NCBI RefSeq assembly: GCF_002950945.1
Contig: NZ_CP012673.1
Span: forward strand, 8,322,501 to 8,386,500
DNA: 64,000 nt
Source: Sorangium cellulosum
GTDB lineage: Bacteria > Myxococcota_A > Polyangia > Polyangiales > Polyangiaceae
Direction: 5' to 3'
The position numbers were made by a program, and so were the translations under genes. Shown piece by piece: positions 8,770-16,956 of the stretch (position 1 is the stretch's first letter; every line of letters starts with the position of its first letter). The notes under the pieces were generated by a model. That model saw only the letters and a list, made by a program, of their open reading frames with translations. It was not told the origin of the DNA and did no database searches.

Positions 8770-8978
8770 TGTACCCCGTAGTATTCGCCGCATTCTGGCG
8801 TGGTCGAGCTGACGGAAGATGCCTTGTGAGACAACGTGGGATAAGAAGACACCTGCCCGGAAGTCAAGGCGCCCACGGCGGCTTGGCGCTGCGTACAGCC
8901 ATGCTGTGATGTTGTGTTGAGGAGCGCGCTCGCCCCGCCGGCTCCGGGGGCGCACGCCCCACGGATGCCGGCGGCTTG

Positions 8979-9043
8979 GCGCAATGCGCAACAGCCATGA
9001 GCGCAATGCGCAACAGCCATGGGCGCAATGCGCAACAGCCATG
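8979..9043. repeat. three 21-bp repeats, each with an odd palindrome
   Basis: gcgcaatgcgcaacagccat+g occurs three times at 8979-8999, 9001-9021 and 9023-9043, period 22. Each unit starts with GCGCA-A-TGCGC, a palindrome around one base. Three regularly spaced palindromes, two helical turns apart, look like an array of protein-binding sites; a simple repeat without function is the alternative. Confidence 0.85.
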
Positions 9044-9109
9044 GAGGAGCGCACGAACGGTCCGGCGCTGGTCTCCCGCCGCGGCGCCGGCGGGCGAGGC
9101 GGGTCGGCG

Positions 9110-9508
9110 CTACGCGGGGCCGTGGTGGACGGCCTCGATGTTGTGGCCGTCGGGATCGAGGACGAACGCGCCGTAGTAGTTCGGGTGGTAGATCTCGCGC
9201 ACCCCCGGAGGGCCGAAGTCCTTCGCGCCCGCGGCGAGCGCCGCCTGGTAGAAGGCGTCCACTTCCGCGCGGCTCCGGGCGGTGAACGCCATGTGCACCG
9301 GCGAGATGATCGCGATCTGCTCGGCCGTCTGGTAGCTCCCCGGTCCCTTGCCGATCCAGAAGTCCGGCTTGTTGTCCCGGCCGAACCCGCAGGCCACCCC
9401 GTACTCCATGAGCGCCTTGACCCCGAGCGGCGCGAGCGCTTTCTCGTAAAAGGCCTTCGAGCGTGCGTAGTCGGATACGTTCAACGAGACGTGATCGAGC
9501 AGGGTCAT
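9110..9508 (-). CDS. VOC (glyoxalase/bleomycin-resistance) family protein
   Basis: A 132-residue vicinal-oxygen-chelate protein: one full two-module fold (beta-alpha-beta-beta-beta twice). It starts LLDHVSLNVSDYARSKAFYEKAL and ends with the metal-ligand strand YYGAFVLDPDGHNIEAVHH. The first-strand His, the mid-protein His in SPVHMAFTA and the Glu in NIEAV are the expected metal ligands. Members include glyoxalases, dioxygenases and resistance proteins; activity cannot be assigned. The start at 9508 is set by GGAGG on the minus strand about 8 bases upstream. The SDR gene ends 74 bases upstream on the same strand, so the two may be co-transcribed. Confidence 0.88.
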   Translation of the reverse strand: MTLLDHVSLNVSDYARSKAFYEKALAPLGVKALMEYGVACGFGRDNKPDFWIGKGPGSYQTAEQIAIISPVHMAFTARSRAEVDAFYQAALAAGAKDFGPPGVREIYHPNYYGAFVLDPDGHNIEAVHHGPA

Positions 9509-9582
9509 TGTGAGGTCCTCCGTGGCCGGACCCATCGCACGGCGGTCCTGCGAGGGCAAACGCCCGCGGGGCGGAGGGAGGT

Positions 9583-10293
9583 TCAGCTCGCGGCGGCGGG
9601 GCGCGCGTAGTCCTGCGCGCGGAAGAACACCCCGTGGACCTCGCCGTCGACCAGGGCCGGGACGAGCGCGCCGGGGAGGACCGACTCCACGGCGTTCGGC
9701 GCCCGCGGGCCGCCGAGGTCGGTGCGCAGCCAGCCCGGGTCGAGCAGGTTCATCAGCACGCCGGTGCCGCGCAGCGAAGGGGCCGAATCGCGCACGAACT
9801 TGTCGAGCGCGGCCTTGGACGCGGCGTAGGCCATCAGCTCGGGCTGGTCCTGGATGCCGGAGGTCACCTGGATGATGCGGCCCCAGCCGCGCTTCAGCAT
9901 CCCGGGCAGCAGCCGGTACGTGATCCGGATCGGGCTGATGACGTTCACCTCGAAGCTCAGCCGGTAGTCCTCGGCCGGCGTCTCGAGGTGCGCCGCGCGG
10001 AACGGCGTCATGATGGCCGCGTTGTTGTAGAGGATGTCGATCCCGCCGGACGCGGCGAGCGCCTCGTCGACCAGGCGGTCGACCACCGCCTGATCCGACA
10101 GCTCGCCCGAGACGGCGCTCACCCGGATCCCCTGGCCGGCGAGCTCCCCTTCCAGCTTCCGCGTGTGCGTCGCATCACGGCTGTGCAGGACGAGGTTGCA
10201 GCCATGCCCGGCGAGACCACGCGCGATCTGCGTGCCGATGCCCCGGCTCGCCCCGGTGACGAGCGCCCATTTTCCTCGGATGTCACAGGTCAT
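9583..10293 (-). CDS. short-chain dehydrogenase/reductase (SDR)
   Basis: A 236-residue classical SDR. The Rossmann nucleotide-binding motif TGASRGIG is at 14-21, the structural NNAA at about 90-93, the catalytic Ser in VTSGIQ and the YxxxK pair in YAASK at about 157-161. It would oxidise or reduce an alcohol/ketone with NAD(P)(H) in the cytoplasm. Arg in HSRDATH after beta-strand 2 hints at NADP(H) preference (inference). The length is typical though slightly short at the C-terminus. Substrate unknown. It lies upstream of the VOC gene on the same strand. Confidence 0.92.
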   Translation of the reverse strand: MTCDIRGKWALVTGASRGIGTQIARGLAGHGCNLVLHSRDATHTRKLEGELAGQGIRVSAVSGELSDQAVVDRLVDEALAASGGIDILYNNAAIMTPFRAAHLETPAEDYRLSFEVNVISPIRITYRLLPGMLKRGWGRIIQVTSGIQDQPELMAYAASKAALDKFVRDSAPSLRGTGVLMNLLDPGWLRTDLGGPRAPNAVESVLPGALVPALVDGEVHGVFFRAQDYARPAAAS

Positions 10294-10594
10294 GGCCGCG
10301 CCTTATGGCAGAGCCCTCGCGGTCCAGCACCAGGAAAGCGACGCCCCCCGGCGCCCGGAGGAGCTGCTGCTCCAGCAGCAATCGCTGCTGATCGGCTGCT
10401 GCTGGTTCAGCAACACCTGACCGCCGTTGTCCGGAAAGGCCCCTGCAAACGCGCGGAAGACCAGGGATTCTGCATGGCACGATGGCTGCCTGTTCCCGGC
10501 TTTTACATCCAGTGGGGGGAACGGTTCGTGTGCAGCGTAACTGAAATCAGTCGATGCTGTACCCACGAACTGAAAGACGCCCAGGAGACCCCCC
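10294..10594. other. 301-base region between the SDR gene and the ssu operon, with CTG/CAG hairpins
   Basis: A divergent promoter region. At 10363-10405 there is a run of CTG/CAG blocks that can fold several ways: CCAGCAGCA (10372-10380) pairs exactly with TGCTGCTGG (10397-10405), and the preceding GCTGCTG can pair with the same CAG block. This would sit about 190 bases before ssuA. No known riboswitch core (SAM, for example) is recognised. Confidence 0.45.
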
Positions 10595-11638
10595 ATGATC
10601 AGGCTCACCTCCCCCACGATGCTTCGCGCCCGGCTGCTTGGCTGCGTCGCCCTGGCGTGCGCCCTGGCCGGCTGCGATGGCCGCGGCGGTGAGCCGGGCG
10701 CCGCGACGACGGCGAGCGACGCAGGGGCGAAGGAGCCGGCGCAGGACCGGCGCGAGGCGGTGGTCGTCCGCCTCGGCTACCAGAAGATCGGCACCCCGTA
10801 TCTCCTCAAGGACCGCGCGGACAGCCTGAAGAAGGCGCTCGGGGCGAGGAACGCCAGCGCCGAATGGGTCGAGTTCCAGGCCGGACCCCCGCTGCTCGAG
10901 GCCATGCGCGCCGGCGCCGTGGACATCGGTCACGTCGGCGAGACGCCCCCTGTCTTCGCGCAGGCAGGCGGGGTGCCGCTCGTCTATGTCGCCACCGACC
11001 CGCCGGCCCCGAAGGCCGAAGCGATCATCGTGCCGAAAGACTCCCCGATCACCAGCGTCGCGGCCCTGAAGGGCAAACGCGTCGCCGTCAACCGCGGCTC
11101 CAACGTGCATTACCTGCTCGTCCGGGCCATCGAGAAGGCGGGGTTGACGCTGGACGACATCCAGGTCTCGTTCCTCGCCCCGGCCGACGCGCGGAGCGCG
11201 TTCGAGAGCGGCAAGGTCGACGCGTGGGTGATCTGGGACCCGTTCCTGGCCGCCGCGGAGCTCGCCGGCGCGCGCACCCTCCAGAGCGGCGAGGGGCTGG
11301 TCGACAACCACCTCTTCTACGTCGCCCGGCGGGAGTTCGCCGAGAAGCAGCCGGAGCTCCTGCGGACGGTGCTCGACGAGTACCAGAGCCTGAGCCGGTG
11401 GGAGGGCGAGCACGTCGAGGAGACCTCGAAGATCCTCGCGACGTCGTCGGGCGTCGCGTACGAGGCGTTCCTCCTGTCCGAGCGCCGGCGCGCCTTCGGC
11501 CTCCTGCCGATCACGCCCGAGATCCTGCGGAGGCAGCAGGAGATCGCCGATACGCTCCACCGGCTCGCGGTCATCCCGCGCCAGATTCGCGTGGAAGACG
11601 CGTTCCTGCCGGCGGCCGCCTACGGAGACGTGCGATGA
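10595..11638 (+). CDS. ssuA: sulfonate/taurine ABC transporter substrate-binding lipoprotein
   Basis: A 347-residue periplasmic-side binding lipoprotein. The lipobox ALAGC sits at about Cys27, followed by an acidic/Ala linker and the SsuA/TauA/NitT type-2 binding fold. Signatures are VRLGYQKIGTPYLLKD near the start of the mature domain, VDIGHVGETPPVFAQAGGVPLVYVA (close to the SsuA form GDTPPIFAQAAG) and VDAWVIWDPFLAAAE. It delivers the ligand to SsuBC encoded next. AGGAG lies 8-10 bases before ATG 10595. The next gene overlaps by 4 bases. Family is certain; aliphatic sulfonate rather than taurine is inferred from the GETPP motif. No ssuD/tauD desulfonating enzyme is nearby. Confidence 0.9.
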   Translation: MIRLTSPTMLRARLLGCVALACALAGCDGRGGEPGAATTASDAGAKEPAQDRREAVVVRLGYQKIGTPYLLKDRADSLKKALGARNASAEWVEFQAGPPLLEAMRAGAVDIGHVGETPPVFAQAGGVPLVYVATDPPAPKAEAIIVPKDSPITSVAALKGKRVAVNRGSNVHYLLVRAIEKAGLTLDDIQVSFLAPADARSAFESGKVDAWVIWDPFLAAAELAGARTLQSGEGLVDNHLFYVARREFAEKQPELLRTVLDEYQSLSRWEGEHVEETSKILATSSGVAYEAFLLSERRRAFGLLPITPEILRRQQEIADTLHRLAVIPRQIRVEDAFLPAAAYGDVR

Positions 11639-12444
11639 CGGCCGGCACGGCGGCGCCTCGCCGCGCGGCGGGCGCGCTCGGCCGGAGCCTCGCCCCCTGG
11701 ATCGCGCCGATCGTGCTGGTGGTCCTCTGGGAGGCCCTGTCCTGGCTCGGCGTCGTCCCGAAGAGCCTGCTCCCGTCGCCCTCGGAGGTGGTGCTGGCCG
11801 CGATCCACGCCACGGCGAGCGGCGAGCTGCCGGCGCACCTCGGCGTCAGCGCGCTGCGCGCGCTCGGCGGGCTCGCGATCGGCGCCGGCATCGGGCTCAT
11901 CCTGGGCCTCGCCACCGGGCTCTCGCGCCCGGTCCAGCTCGTGGTCGACGGGCCGCTCCAGATGCTCCGCGCGATCCCCGCCCTGGCGCTCGTGCCGCTC
12001 GTCATCCTGTGGTTCGGGCTGGGCGAGGCGGCCAAGCTCTTCATCGTCGCGGTGACGGTGCTCTTCCCCGTCTACCTGAACACGTTCCACGGCGTGCGCA
12101 GCGTGGACCCGCACATCATCGAGATGGCGCGCGTCTACGACGTCCGCGGGTTCGCGCTCTACCGCGAGGTCATCCTCCCGGGCGCGCTCCCGTCGATCCT
12201 GGTGGGCCTCCGCTTCGCGGTCGGGCTCGCGTGGCTCGTGCTGATCGTCGCCGAGACGATCGGCGCCACCCAGGGCCTCGGCTACGTGGCGATGAACGCG
12301 CGCGAGTTCATGCAGATGGATCTGCTCGTGCTCACGATCGTGCTCTGGGCGATCCTCGGCAAGCTGGCCGATTCCCTGGCGCGGTGGGCCGAGCGCCGCC
12401 TGCTGCCCTGGCAACCTCGATTGCAGCGGATGGACGCGAGGTGA
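11635..12444 (+). CDS. ssuC: sulfonate ABC transporter permease
   Basis: A 269-residue inner-membrane permease of the SsuC/TauC type with about six hydrophobic segments. The first is WIAPIVLVVLWEALSWLG. The coupling loop near 160-185 (EMARVYDVRGFALYREVILPGALPSILVGLR) carries the EAA motif that docks on the ATPase. The ATG at 11635 overlaps the ssuA stop (ATGA), showing translational coupling; the reading frame upstream of this point is only a shadow of ssuA. The length equals E. coli SsuC (about 263). High confidence. Confidence 0.93.
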   Translation: MTAGTAAPRRAAGALGRSLAPWIAPIVLVVLWEALSWLGVVPKSLLPSPSEVVLAAIHATASGELPAHLGVSALRALGGLAIGAGIGLILGLATGLSRPVQLVVDGPLQMLRAIPALALVPLVILWFGLGEAAKLFIVAVTVLFPVYLNTFHGVRSVDPHIIEMARVYDVRGFALYREVILPGALPSILVGLRFAVGLAWLVLIVAETIGATQGLGYVAMNAREFMQMDLLVLTIVLWAILGKLADSLARWAERRLLPWQPRLQRMDAR

Positions 12445-12447
12445 ACC

Positions 12448-13335
12448 ATGAGCGTACCGGACGATCCCAGGAATGGCGCGCGGGTCCTCCTCGAGCGGCT
12501 GGAGAAGCGGTTCGACGACAAGACGGTCCTCACGGGCATCGATCTCGACATCCATCCTGGCGAGTTCCTGACCATCGTCGGGCGGAGCGGCTCGGGCAAG
12601 AGCACCCTGCTCCGCATCCTGTGCGGCCTCGAGTCGCCCACGGGCGGCGCGGCGCACATCACGACGCCGGAGGGCATCGCGGGCGGCGCGGCCGTGCGCG
12701 TCGTCTTCCAGGAGCCCCGGCTGATGCCGTGGCGCACCGTCCTCCAGAACGTCTGCATCGGCCTGCCGAAGGAGCGCCACGAGCGCGCGCGTGACGTGCT
12801 CGCCCAGGTCGGCCTGCTCGACCGGCAGGACGACTTCCCCGGCGTGCTGTCGGGCGGCCAGCGGCAGCGGGTCGCCCTGGCGCGCGCGCTCGTGCACGAG
12901 CCCAGGGTCCTGCTCCTCGACGAGCCGTTCGGCGCGCTCGACGCCCTCACGCGGATCGGGGTGCAGCGCCTCGTCGAATCGCTGTGGGCCCAGCACCACT
13001 TCACGGCCATCCTGGTGACCCACGACGTCCAGGAGGCCGTCCTGCTCGGAGATCGCGTGCTCGTGTTCGACGAGGGCCGCATCGTCGAGAGCGTCGCCGT
13101 CGACCTGCCGCGGCCCCGCCCGCGAGAGCTCCCGGAGGTCGGCCGCATCACCGGCGCGCTCCTCGAGGCGATCTTCGCGTCGGGTGACGGCCCGCAGACG
13201 CAGCCCCCGTCGCGCGGCGGCCCCCGATCGACGACCGCTCCCGATGTCGAGGGGCCGCGGCGGCGCTCCGGGGGCGCCGACGGGACGTCGCGGTTGCCGC
13301 CGCCTCAACCGTCGCTGTCGTGGCGCAAGGCCTGA
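12448..13335 (+). CDS. ssuB: sulfonate ABC transporter ATP-binding protein
   Basis: A 295-residue ABC ATPase. Walker A GRSGSGKST (about 46-54), Q-loop FQEPRLMPWRTV (typical of SsuB/TauB), signature LSGGQRQR, Walker B VLLLDEPFGALD and H-loop VTHDVQEAV are all intact. It begins 3 bases after ssuC and completes the importer. The last 45 residues are a Pro/Gly/Arg-rich extension beyond the usual SsuB length (about 255) and have no recognisable domain. It is probably cytoplasmic, attached to SsuC. Confidence 0.94.
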   Translation: MSVPDDPRNGARVLLERLEKRFDDKTVLTGIDLDIHPGEFLTIVGRSGSGKSTLLRILCGLESPTGGAAHITTPEGIAGGAAVRVVFQEPRLMPWRTVLQNVCIGLPKERHERARDVLAQVGLLDRQDDFPGVLSGGQRQRVALARALVHEPRVLLLDEPFGALDALTRIGVQRLVESLWAQHHFTAILVTHDVQEAVLLGDRVLVFDEGRIVESVAVDLPRPRPRELPEVGRITGALLEAIFASGDGPQTQPPSRGGPRSTTAPDVEGPRRRSGGADGTSRLPPPQPSLSWRKA

Positions 13336-13375
13336 CAGGCAACCTCCGCCGGAGCCCCGCGGGCAGCGCGCGCCT

Positions 13376-14938
13376 TCAGCGGTGCGGCTGGTTCACGTAC
13401 GGGTCGCTGCCCGCGGCCGCGTAGCCCGCCACGGCCTCTGGGCTCGAGTCCACGCTCAGCTGGCAGGGGCTCCTGAGGGTCACGTTCGAGCTGTAGATCT
13501 GCACCGCCTTGATGTCGGGGTACCGCTTCAGGGCGTCGACGAAGGCGCTCATCCACTGGCCCTTGCGCGCCGGGTCCGCCGGATCCTCGTGGCTGGAGAA
13601 CTCGCTCAGGATGTACGGCTTGTCGCCGTGCCAGGCCATCTGCGCGGGCTGGTGCATCCAGTCGTAGTGGCTCCCGATCGTCGTCGCGGGGTCCTTCCAT
13701 CCGGTGCTGTTGCAGACATAGAAGTTGTAGGGGTCGTATCCCAGCCAGTCGACGTAGCTGTCCCCGGGGTACAGGCCGGGCAGGCGGCTGCGCGTCCCGC
13801 TCCAGCCCATCGGCGTCCAGACCCACACCACGTTGGTCACGCCCGCCGCGCGGAACTTGTCGACGACGCGCCGGTAGGCCGCGACGTAGTCGGCGTCCGG
13901 GCCGTCCGCGCTGTGGACATCCACGTTGTCCATCTCGTGATCGAAGGTGATCATGATCTTGCCGGGCGCGTTCTTGACCCGCTGCGCGGCCGCGTCGATG
14001 ACGGCGTCCTGCGAGCCGTTCGCGATCTCGGTCCACGTGAGGTTCTGGCCGGCGGAGTACCGGCGCGACTCCCACGACAGGTGGACGATGTAACCGTTGT
14101 TCAGCTGCTCCGTCTCGTGCGCGTCGGGGAACACGCCGTTGTCGCTCGTGCCCCAGTCGTGGTAGCGGTACACGATATCGAGCTTGCGGCCGGCCTTCTC
14201 CTCGAGATCTTCGATCGCAGCGCCCCAGTCCCATCCGAAGCTCCTCGCGGGCGCGTACCCTCCCCACCAGGCGCCGTTCCGCGGCACGAGCTTGTCCGAT
14301 ACGACGGGCTCTCCTCCCGGGGGCACGTCGTCGCCCGGCGGGGTGACGTCGATCCAGACGATCGAGGAGACGAGGGAGCCCTGGCCGGCGGTGTTCTGGA
14401 AGACGAGCTCTGTCCGGAGCTGGCCGGCGTTCGCGACCTCGAGCCCGCCGAACGTGTCGCTCAGGTTCTGCTGACTCGCGCCGAGCGTGTGCGCCGGCCC
14501 GGCGCCGATCAGCGTCGCGCCGTCGTAGAGGTTGACGCGCAGGGTCCCGGCGCCGCCGCCGATGGCCCAGGCCTGGTAGTTGACGACGACCTGGCTGGCG
14601 CCGCCCGCCGGCGCGCCCGCGTAGCCGAGCAGCAGGGAGGCGTCCGCGGCCCCCGGCGCGCTCCGCGCGAACGTGCCGCCGCCGTCGCTCGACGCGAACG
14701 AGGTGCCGTCGTCGACCAGCCTGTAGATGGGCGCCGTGCCGCCGCCGCCCCAGATCCTGCTCAGCGCGACATCACTCGTCGGCACCAGGCTGGTCGCCGC
14801 CAGTGCGCCGGATACGTGGTTGTCCAACAATTCCGAGCCGGCGGGATCTCCCGATGCACAACCGGAGATCAGGAGAGGCGCGGCGCACAGGATAAGCCGT
14901 CCAAGGGCCCGATCGAAGCGAGAAGTTGAGTTCATCAT
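13376..14938 (-). CDS. GH26-like glycoside hydrolase (putative beta-mannanase) lipoprotein
   Basis: About 520 residues. A lipoprotein signal ends LLISGC. Residues about 55-200 form a Gly/Ala/Ser-rich beta-sandwich, probably a carbohydrate-binding or jelly-roll module. The catalytic TIM barrel (about 225-510) fits family GH26: the acid/base Glu lies in ITFDHEMD (about 334) and the nucleophile Glu in YILSEFSS (about 444), after WTPMGW and YPGDSYVDWLGYDPYN. GH26 enzymes cleave beta-mannan or related glucans, here at the cell surface. ATG 14938 is preferred; ATG 14935 and an upstream TTG are alternatives, and none has a clear ribosome site. It is convergent with ssuB. GH26 is judged by motifs; a related clan GH-A family is possible. 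Confidence 0.8.
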   Translation of the reverse strand: MMNSTSRFDRALGRLILCAAPLLISGCASGDPAGSELLDNHVSGALAATSLVPTSDVALSRIWGGGGTAPIYRLVDDGTSFASSDGGGTFARSAPGAADASLLLGYAGAPAGGASQVVVNYQAWAIGGGAGTLRVNLYDGATLIGAGPAHTLGASQQNLSDTFGGLEVANAGQLRTELVFQNTAGQGSLVSSIVWIDVTPPGDDVPPGGEPVVSDKLVPRNGAWWGGYAPARSFGWDWGAAIEDLEEKAGRKLDIVYRYHDWGTSDNGVFPDAHETEQLNNGYIVHLSWESRRYSAGQNLTWTEIANGSQDAVIDAAAQRVKNAPGKIMITFDHEMDNVDVHSADGPDADYVAAYRRVVDKFRAAGVTNVVWVWTPMGWSGTRSRLPGLYPGDSYVDWLGYDPYNFYVCNSTGWKDPATTIGSHYDWMHQPAQMAWHGDKPYILSEFSSHEDPADPARKGQWMSAFVDALKRYPDIKAVQIYSSNVTLRSPCQLSVDSSPEAVAGYAAAGSDPYVNQPHR

Positions 14939-15203
14939 ATGCAATCAGAGAAAGCACACAGGAGTCCAATGGCAAGGATTTCATTGAATTTCGCGCCTCG
15001 TGCAGCGAGGCTAAACGCGTCGACGTCAACAGGGGAAATCGTGCTATACCGCGCTCGCCGCCCGATTTCGCGGGCTTATCGCGACACGCATGCTGCGGTG
15101 TAAACTAGTGTAAAGGTCCGGATAAGTAATGTGCCCGCCGCCGGCGGCGCCGACCGGCCGCGCGCGGCCCGCTCGCCCGCGCCGGGCGCCTCGGATCAGC
15201 GGC

Positions 15204-15917
15204 TCAGCGGGTGATCTGCCAGAGGAGCTCGAGCAGCTCGCGCACCGCGGTCCGCTGGGACTCCCAGCGGGAGGCCGGCGCGACGGCGCTCGCCCGCCGG
15301 GCGGCGTCCCTGGCGAGCTCCGCCTGTCGGCGCGAGCGCTCGTCCTCCTCGGCCAGCTGCTGCCGCGCCCTCGCCGTGCCGCCGGCCTCGGCGAAGGCGA
15401 GGAGCTGGGGGAGCTCGCCGCGGTCGAACCAGGTGCCGTGTTGTCTGCAGATATCGACGATGACGCCGCTCTTGCCGGCGAAGTTCTTGCGGTTCATCAG
15501 CTGGCGGCAGACCGGGCAGCGGACATAACGCACGCGGAGGTCCAGGGCCCCCGCGCGCGGCGGCGGGCGCGGCGCGCTCCGGCCGTAGATCTCGCGGTGA
15601 GAGAGGAGGTCGCGGAGCAGCGCATGATCGACGAGCTGTCCGCCGCACCGGCGGCAGTCGCGCAGCAGGCCTGTCGCGGCGCGGAACGCGGAGAAGGGCT
15701 CATCGCAGTCGAGGCAGCGGAGCGGGTCGGGCTCGCCGATCGGCTCCAGGCCGAGCTCGTGCCCGCAGCCGGCGCAGCGCTCCGCGTCGGGCGGGTTCAC
15801 CTGGTAGCAGCCGCCGCAGCGCACTACGGCGCTCGCGCCGGCGCACCGGGGGCAGCCGCGCTCCGCTTCGTCGAGCGCGAGGCCGCAGCCCAGACAAGCC
15901 GTTTCGCCGGCGAGCAT
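15204..15917 (-). CDS. multi-zinc-ribbon protein with TFIIB-type zinc finger
   Basis: A 237-residue cytoplasmic protein. The N-terminal 95 residues hold several CxxC pairs (CLGCG, CPRC, CGGC, CAGCG, CLDC, CRRCGG), that is at least three zinc ribbons. The central domain (about 130-175) matches zf-TFIIB: CPVCRQLM, then ICRQHGTWFDRGELPQLLAF, with Cys-x2-Cys and Cys-x3-His plus the invariant W(F/L)D.GEL. The C-terminal 60 residues are charged and helical. The zf-TFIIB family is widespread in bacteria with no established role. A minimal relative of it lies at 34622. No ribosome site is visible before ATG 15917. Confidence 0.8.
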   Translation of the reverse strand: MLAGETACLGCGLALDEAERGCPRCAGASAVVRCGGCYQVNPPDAERCAGCGHELGLEPIGEPDPLRCLDCDEPFSAFRAATGLLRDCRRCGGQLVDHALLRDLLSHREIYGRSAPRPPPRAGALDLRVRYVRCPVCRQLMNRKNFAGKSGVIVDICRQHGTWFDRGELPQLLAFAEAGGTARARQQLAEEDERSRRQAELARDAARRASAVAPASRWESQRTAVRELLELLWQITR

Positions 15918-16022
15918 GGCTCATTCTAGAGGAGCCGGGCGCTCGCGGGAAGACGCCGGCCGAGGCGGTTTCGTGCCGAGCGCCGGCGTGCGGCCCCTCT
16001 GGAAGGGCGGCGCGATGTTTCG

Positions 16023-16508
16023 TCAGCGTGCCCTGACGAGCCGCGCCGCGGCGGGGCGGGAGCTGTGGGAGCGCGAGAGCTGCGTGGAGCTGCCGCGGTT
16101 CAGCCGGGTGGCGAGCTCCTCGTTGAGGTAGGTCATGGCGACGTCCTCGTCGTGGAAGACGGCTACATGGTCGTTCTGCTCCTCACGTAGGAGCCGGTTC
16201 ACCTGCAGCGCGCCGACCGCGGTCCGCACCACGATGGCGGCGCAGGCGAACTCCTGGACGACCATGGCGCGGGTGCGCCCCGTCGCCGCCTCGAACGCCG
16301 GGTCGTTGTTCATGGGCACGCGGCGGAGGTCGACCAGGTGGCCGAGGCTCCCGCGGACGAGCGATTCGTAGATCTGGAGCGCCTCGGTGTGGCAGCGGAT
16401 GAAATCGTCGGGCGATGGATAAGGGAGCTCAGAACGGGTGGTCCGGACGAGGTGGAGCGCCGGATCGGCGGCGACCGTCAGGTACTCGTTCTGCAGCAGG
16501 ACCGTCAT
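16023..16508 (-). CDS. hypothetical protein, STAS/SpoIIAA-like
   Basis: About 161 residues, cytoplasmic, no signal or membrane segment. The alternation of strands and helices (LLQNEYLTVAADPALHLVRTTRSE, then GHLVDLRRVPMNNDPAFEAATG) resembles SpoIIAA/STAS-like single-domain proteins common in myxobacteria; this is a weak structural guess. A basic Arg/Ser tail follows. Start ATG 16508 is chosen because the domain begins there; an in-frame ATG at 16631 would add a low-complexity 41-residue leader. No neighbour points to a function. Confidence 0.6.
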   Translation of the reverse strand: MTVLLQNEYLTVAADPALHLVRTTRSELPYPSPDDFIRCHTEALQIYESLVRGSLGHLVDLRRVPMNNDPAFEAATGRTRAMVVQEFACAAIVVRTAVGALQVNRLLREEQNDHVAVFHDEDVAMTYLNEELATRLNRGSSTQLSRSHSSRPAAARLVRAR

Positions 16509-16956
16509 GCCCAGGACAGGATAGCTGGAACCGGGCGACGAGGCGATGTCCCTGGAGGGGCGATCGTCGCCGGGACGGTGCGATTTATGGCGAGCTGAGC
16601 CATGGCGCGCGCTGCCCGAAAGGGCACACATGCGTCCGCGATGCGCCGCGCCGGCCTACCGGTGAGGGGCGCGCCCATCCGCCTGCACGAGAGGCACAGT
16701 GCAAGGCCGTACGACCGTGAGGCAGCGCCTGACGCCCGGGTCCGGTTGTGACGACCAGCGGCGCTGGCCGGGGGCGGCCCTGCATGGAGGCTTTGTGGTC
16801 TCGATCGGGTCTCTCCTCCACGCGATGTCATCGGCTTCACCCCCGTCAGCGGCCGCCCGCCTGGGAACGAGGTCCTGGTAAGATCCGGGCGTTCGTTGGT
16901 GCTGCTCGGGAGGCTGCTTCTCCCGCGTGAAGTGAACTGTCGACAAGGAGTTTTCG
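16509..16956. other. 448-base region upstream of the beta-helix gene
   Basis: No gene is convincing here. The short open frames on both strands have Arg/Pro-rich shadow composition. The right end holds AGGAG about 8 bases before ATG 16957. The region should contain the promoters of the two divergent neighbours, but no consensus box stands out. Confidence 0.5.

Larger units (their letters stand above)
8707..9109. other. 403-base intergenic region with repeats
   Basis: No gene is supported here. It separates the fibro-slime lipoprotein gene (which it probably drives) from the end of the VOC gene. It contains the three 21-bp repeats at 8979-9043 and a diverged relative of them with its flank (ggcttggcg...acagccatg) at about 8880-8903. 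Confidence 0.7.
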
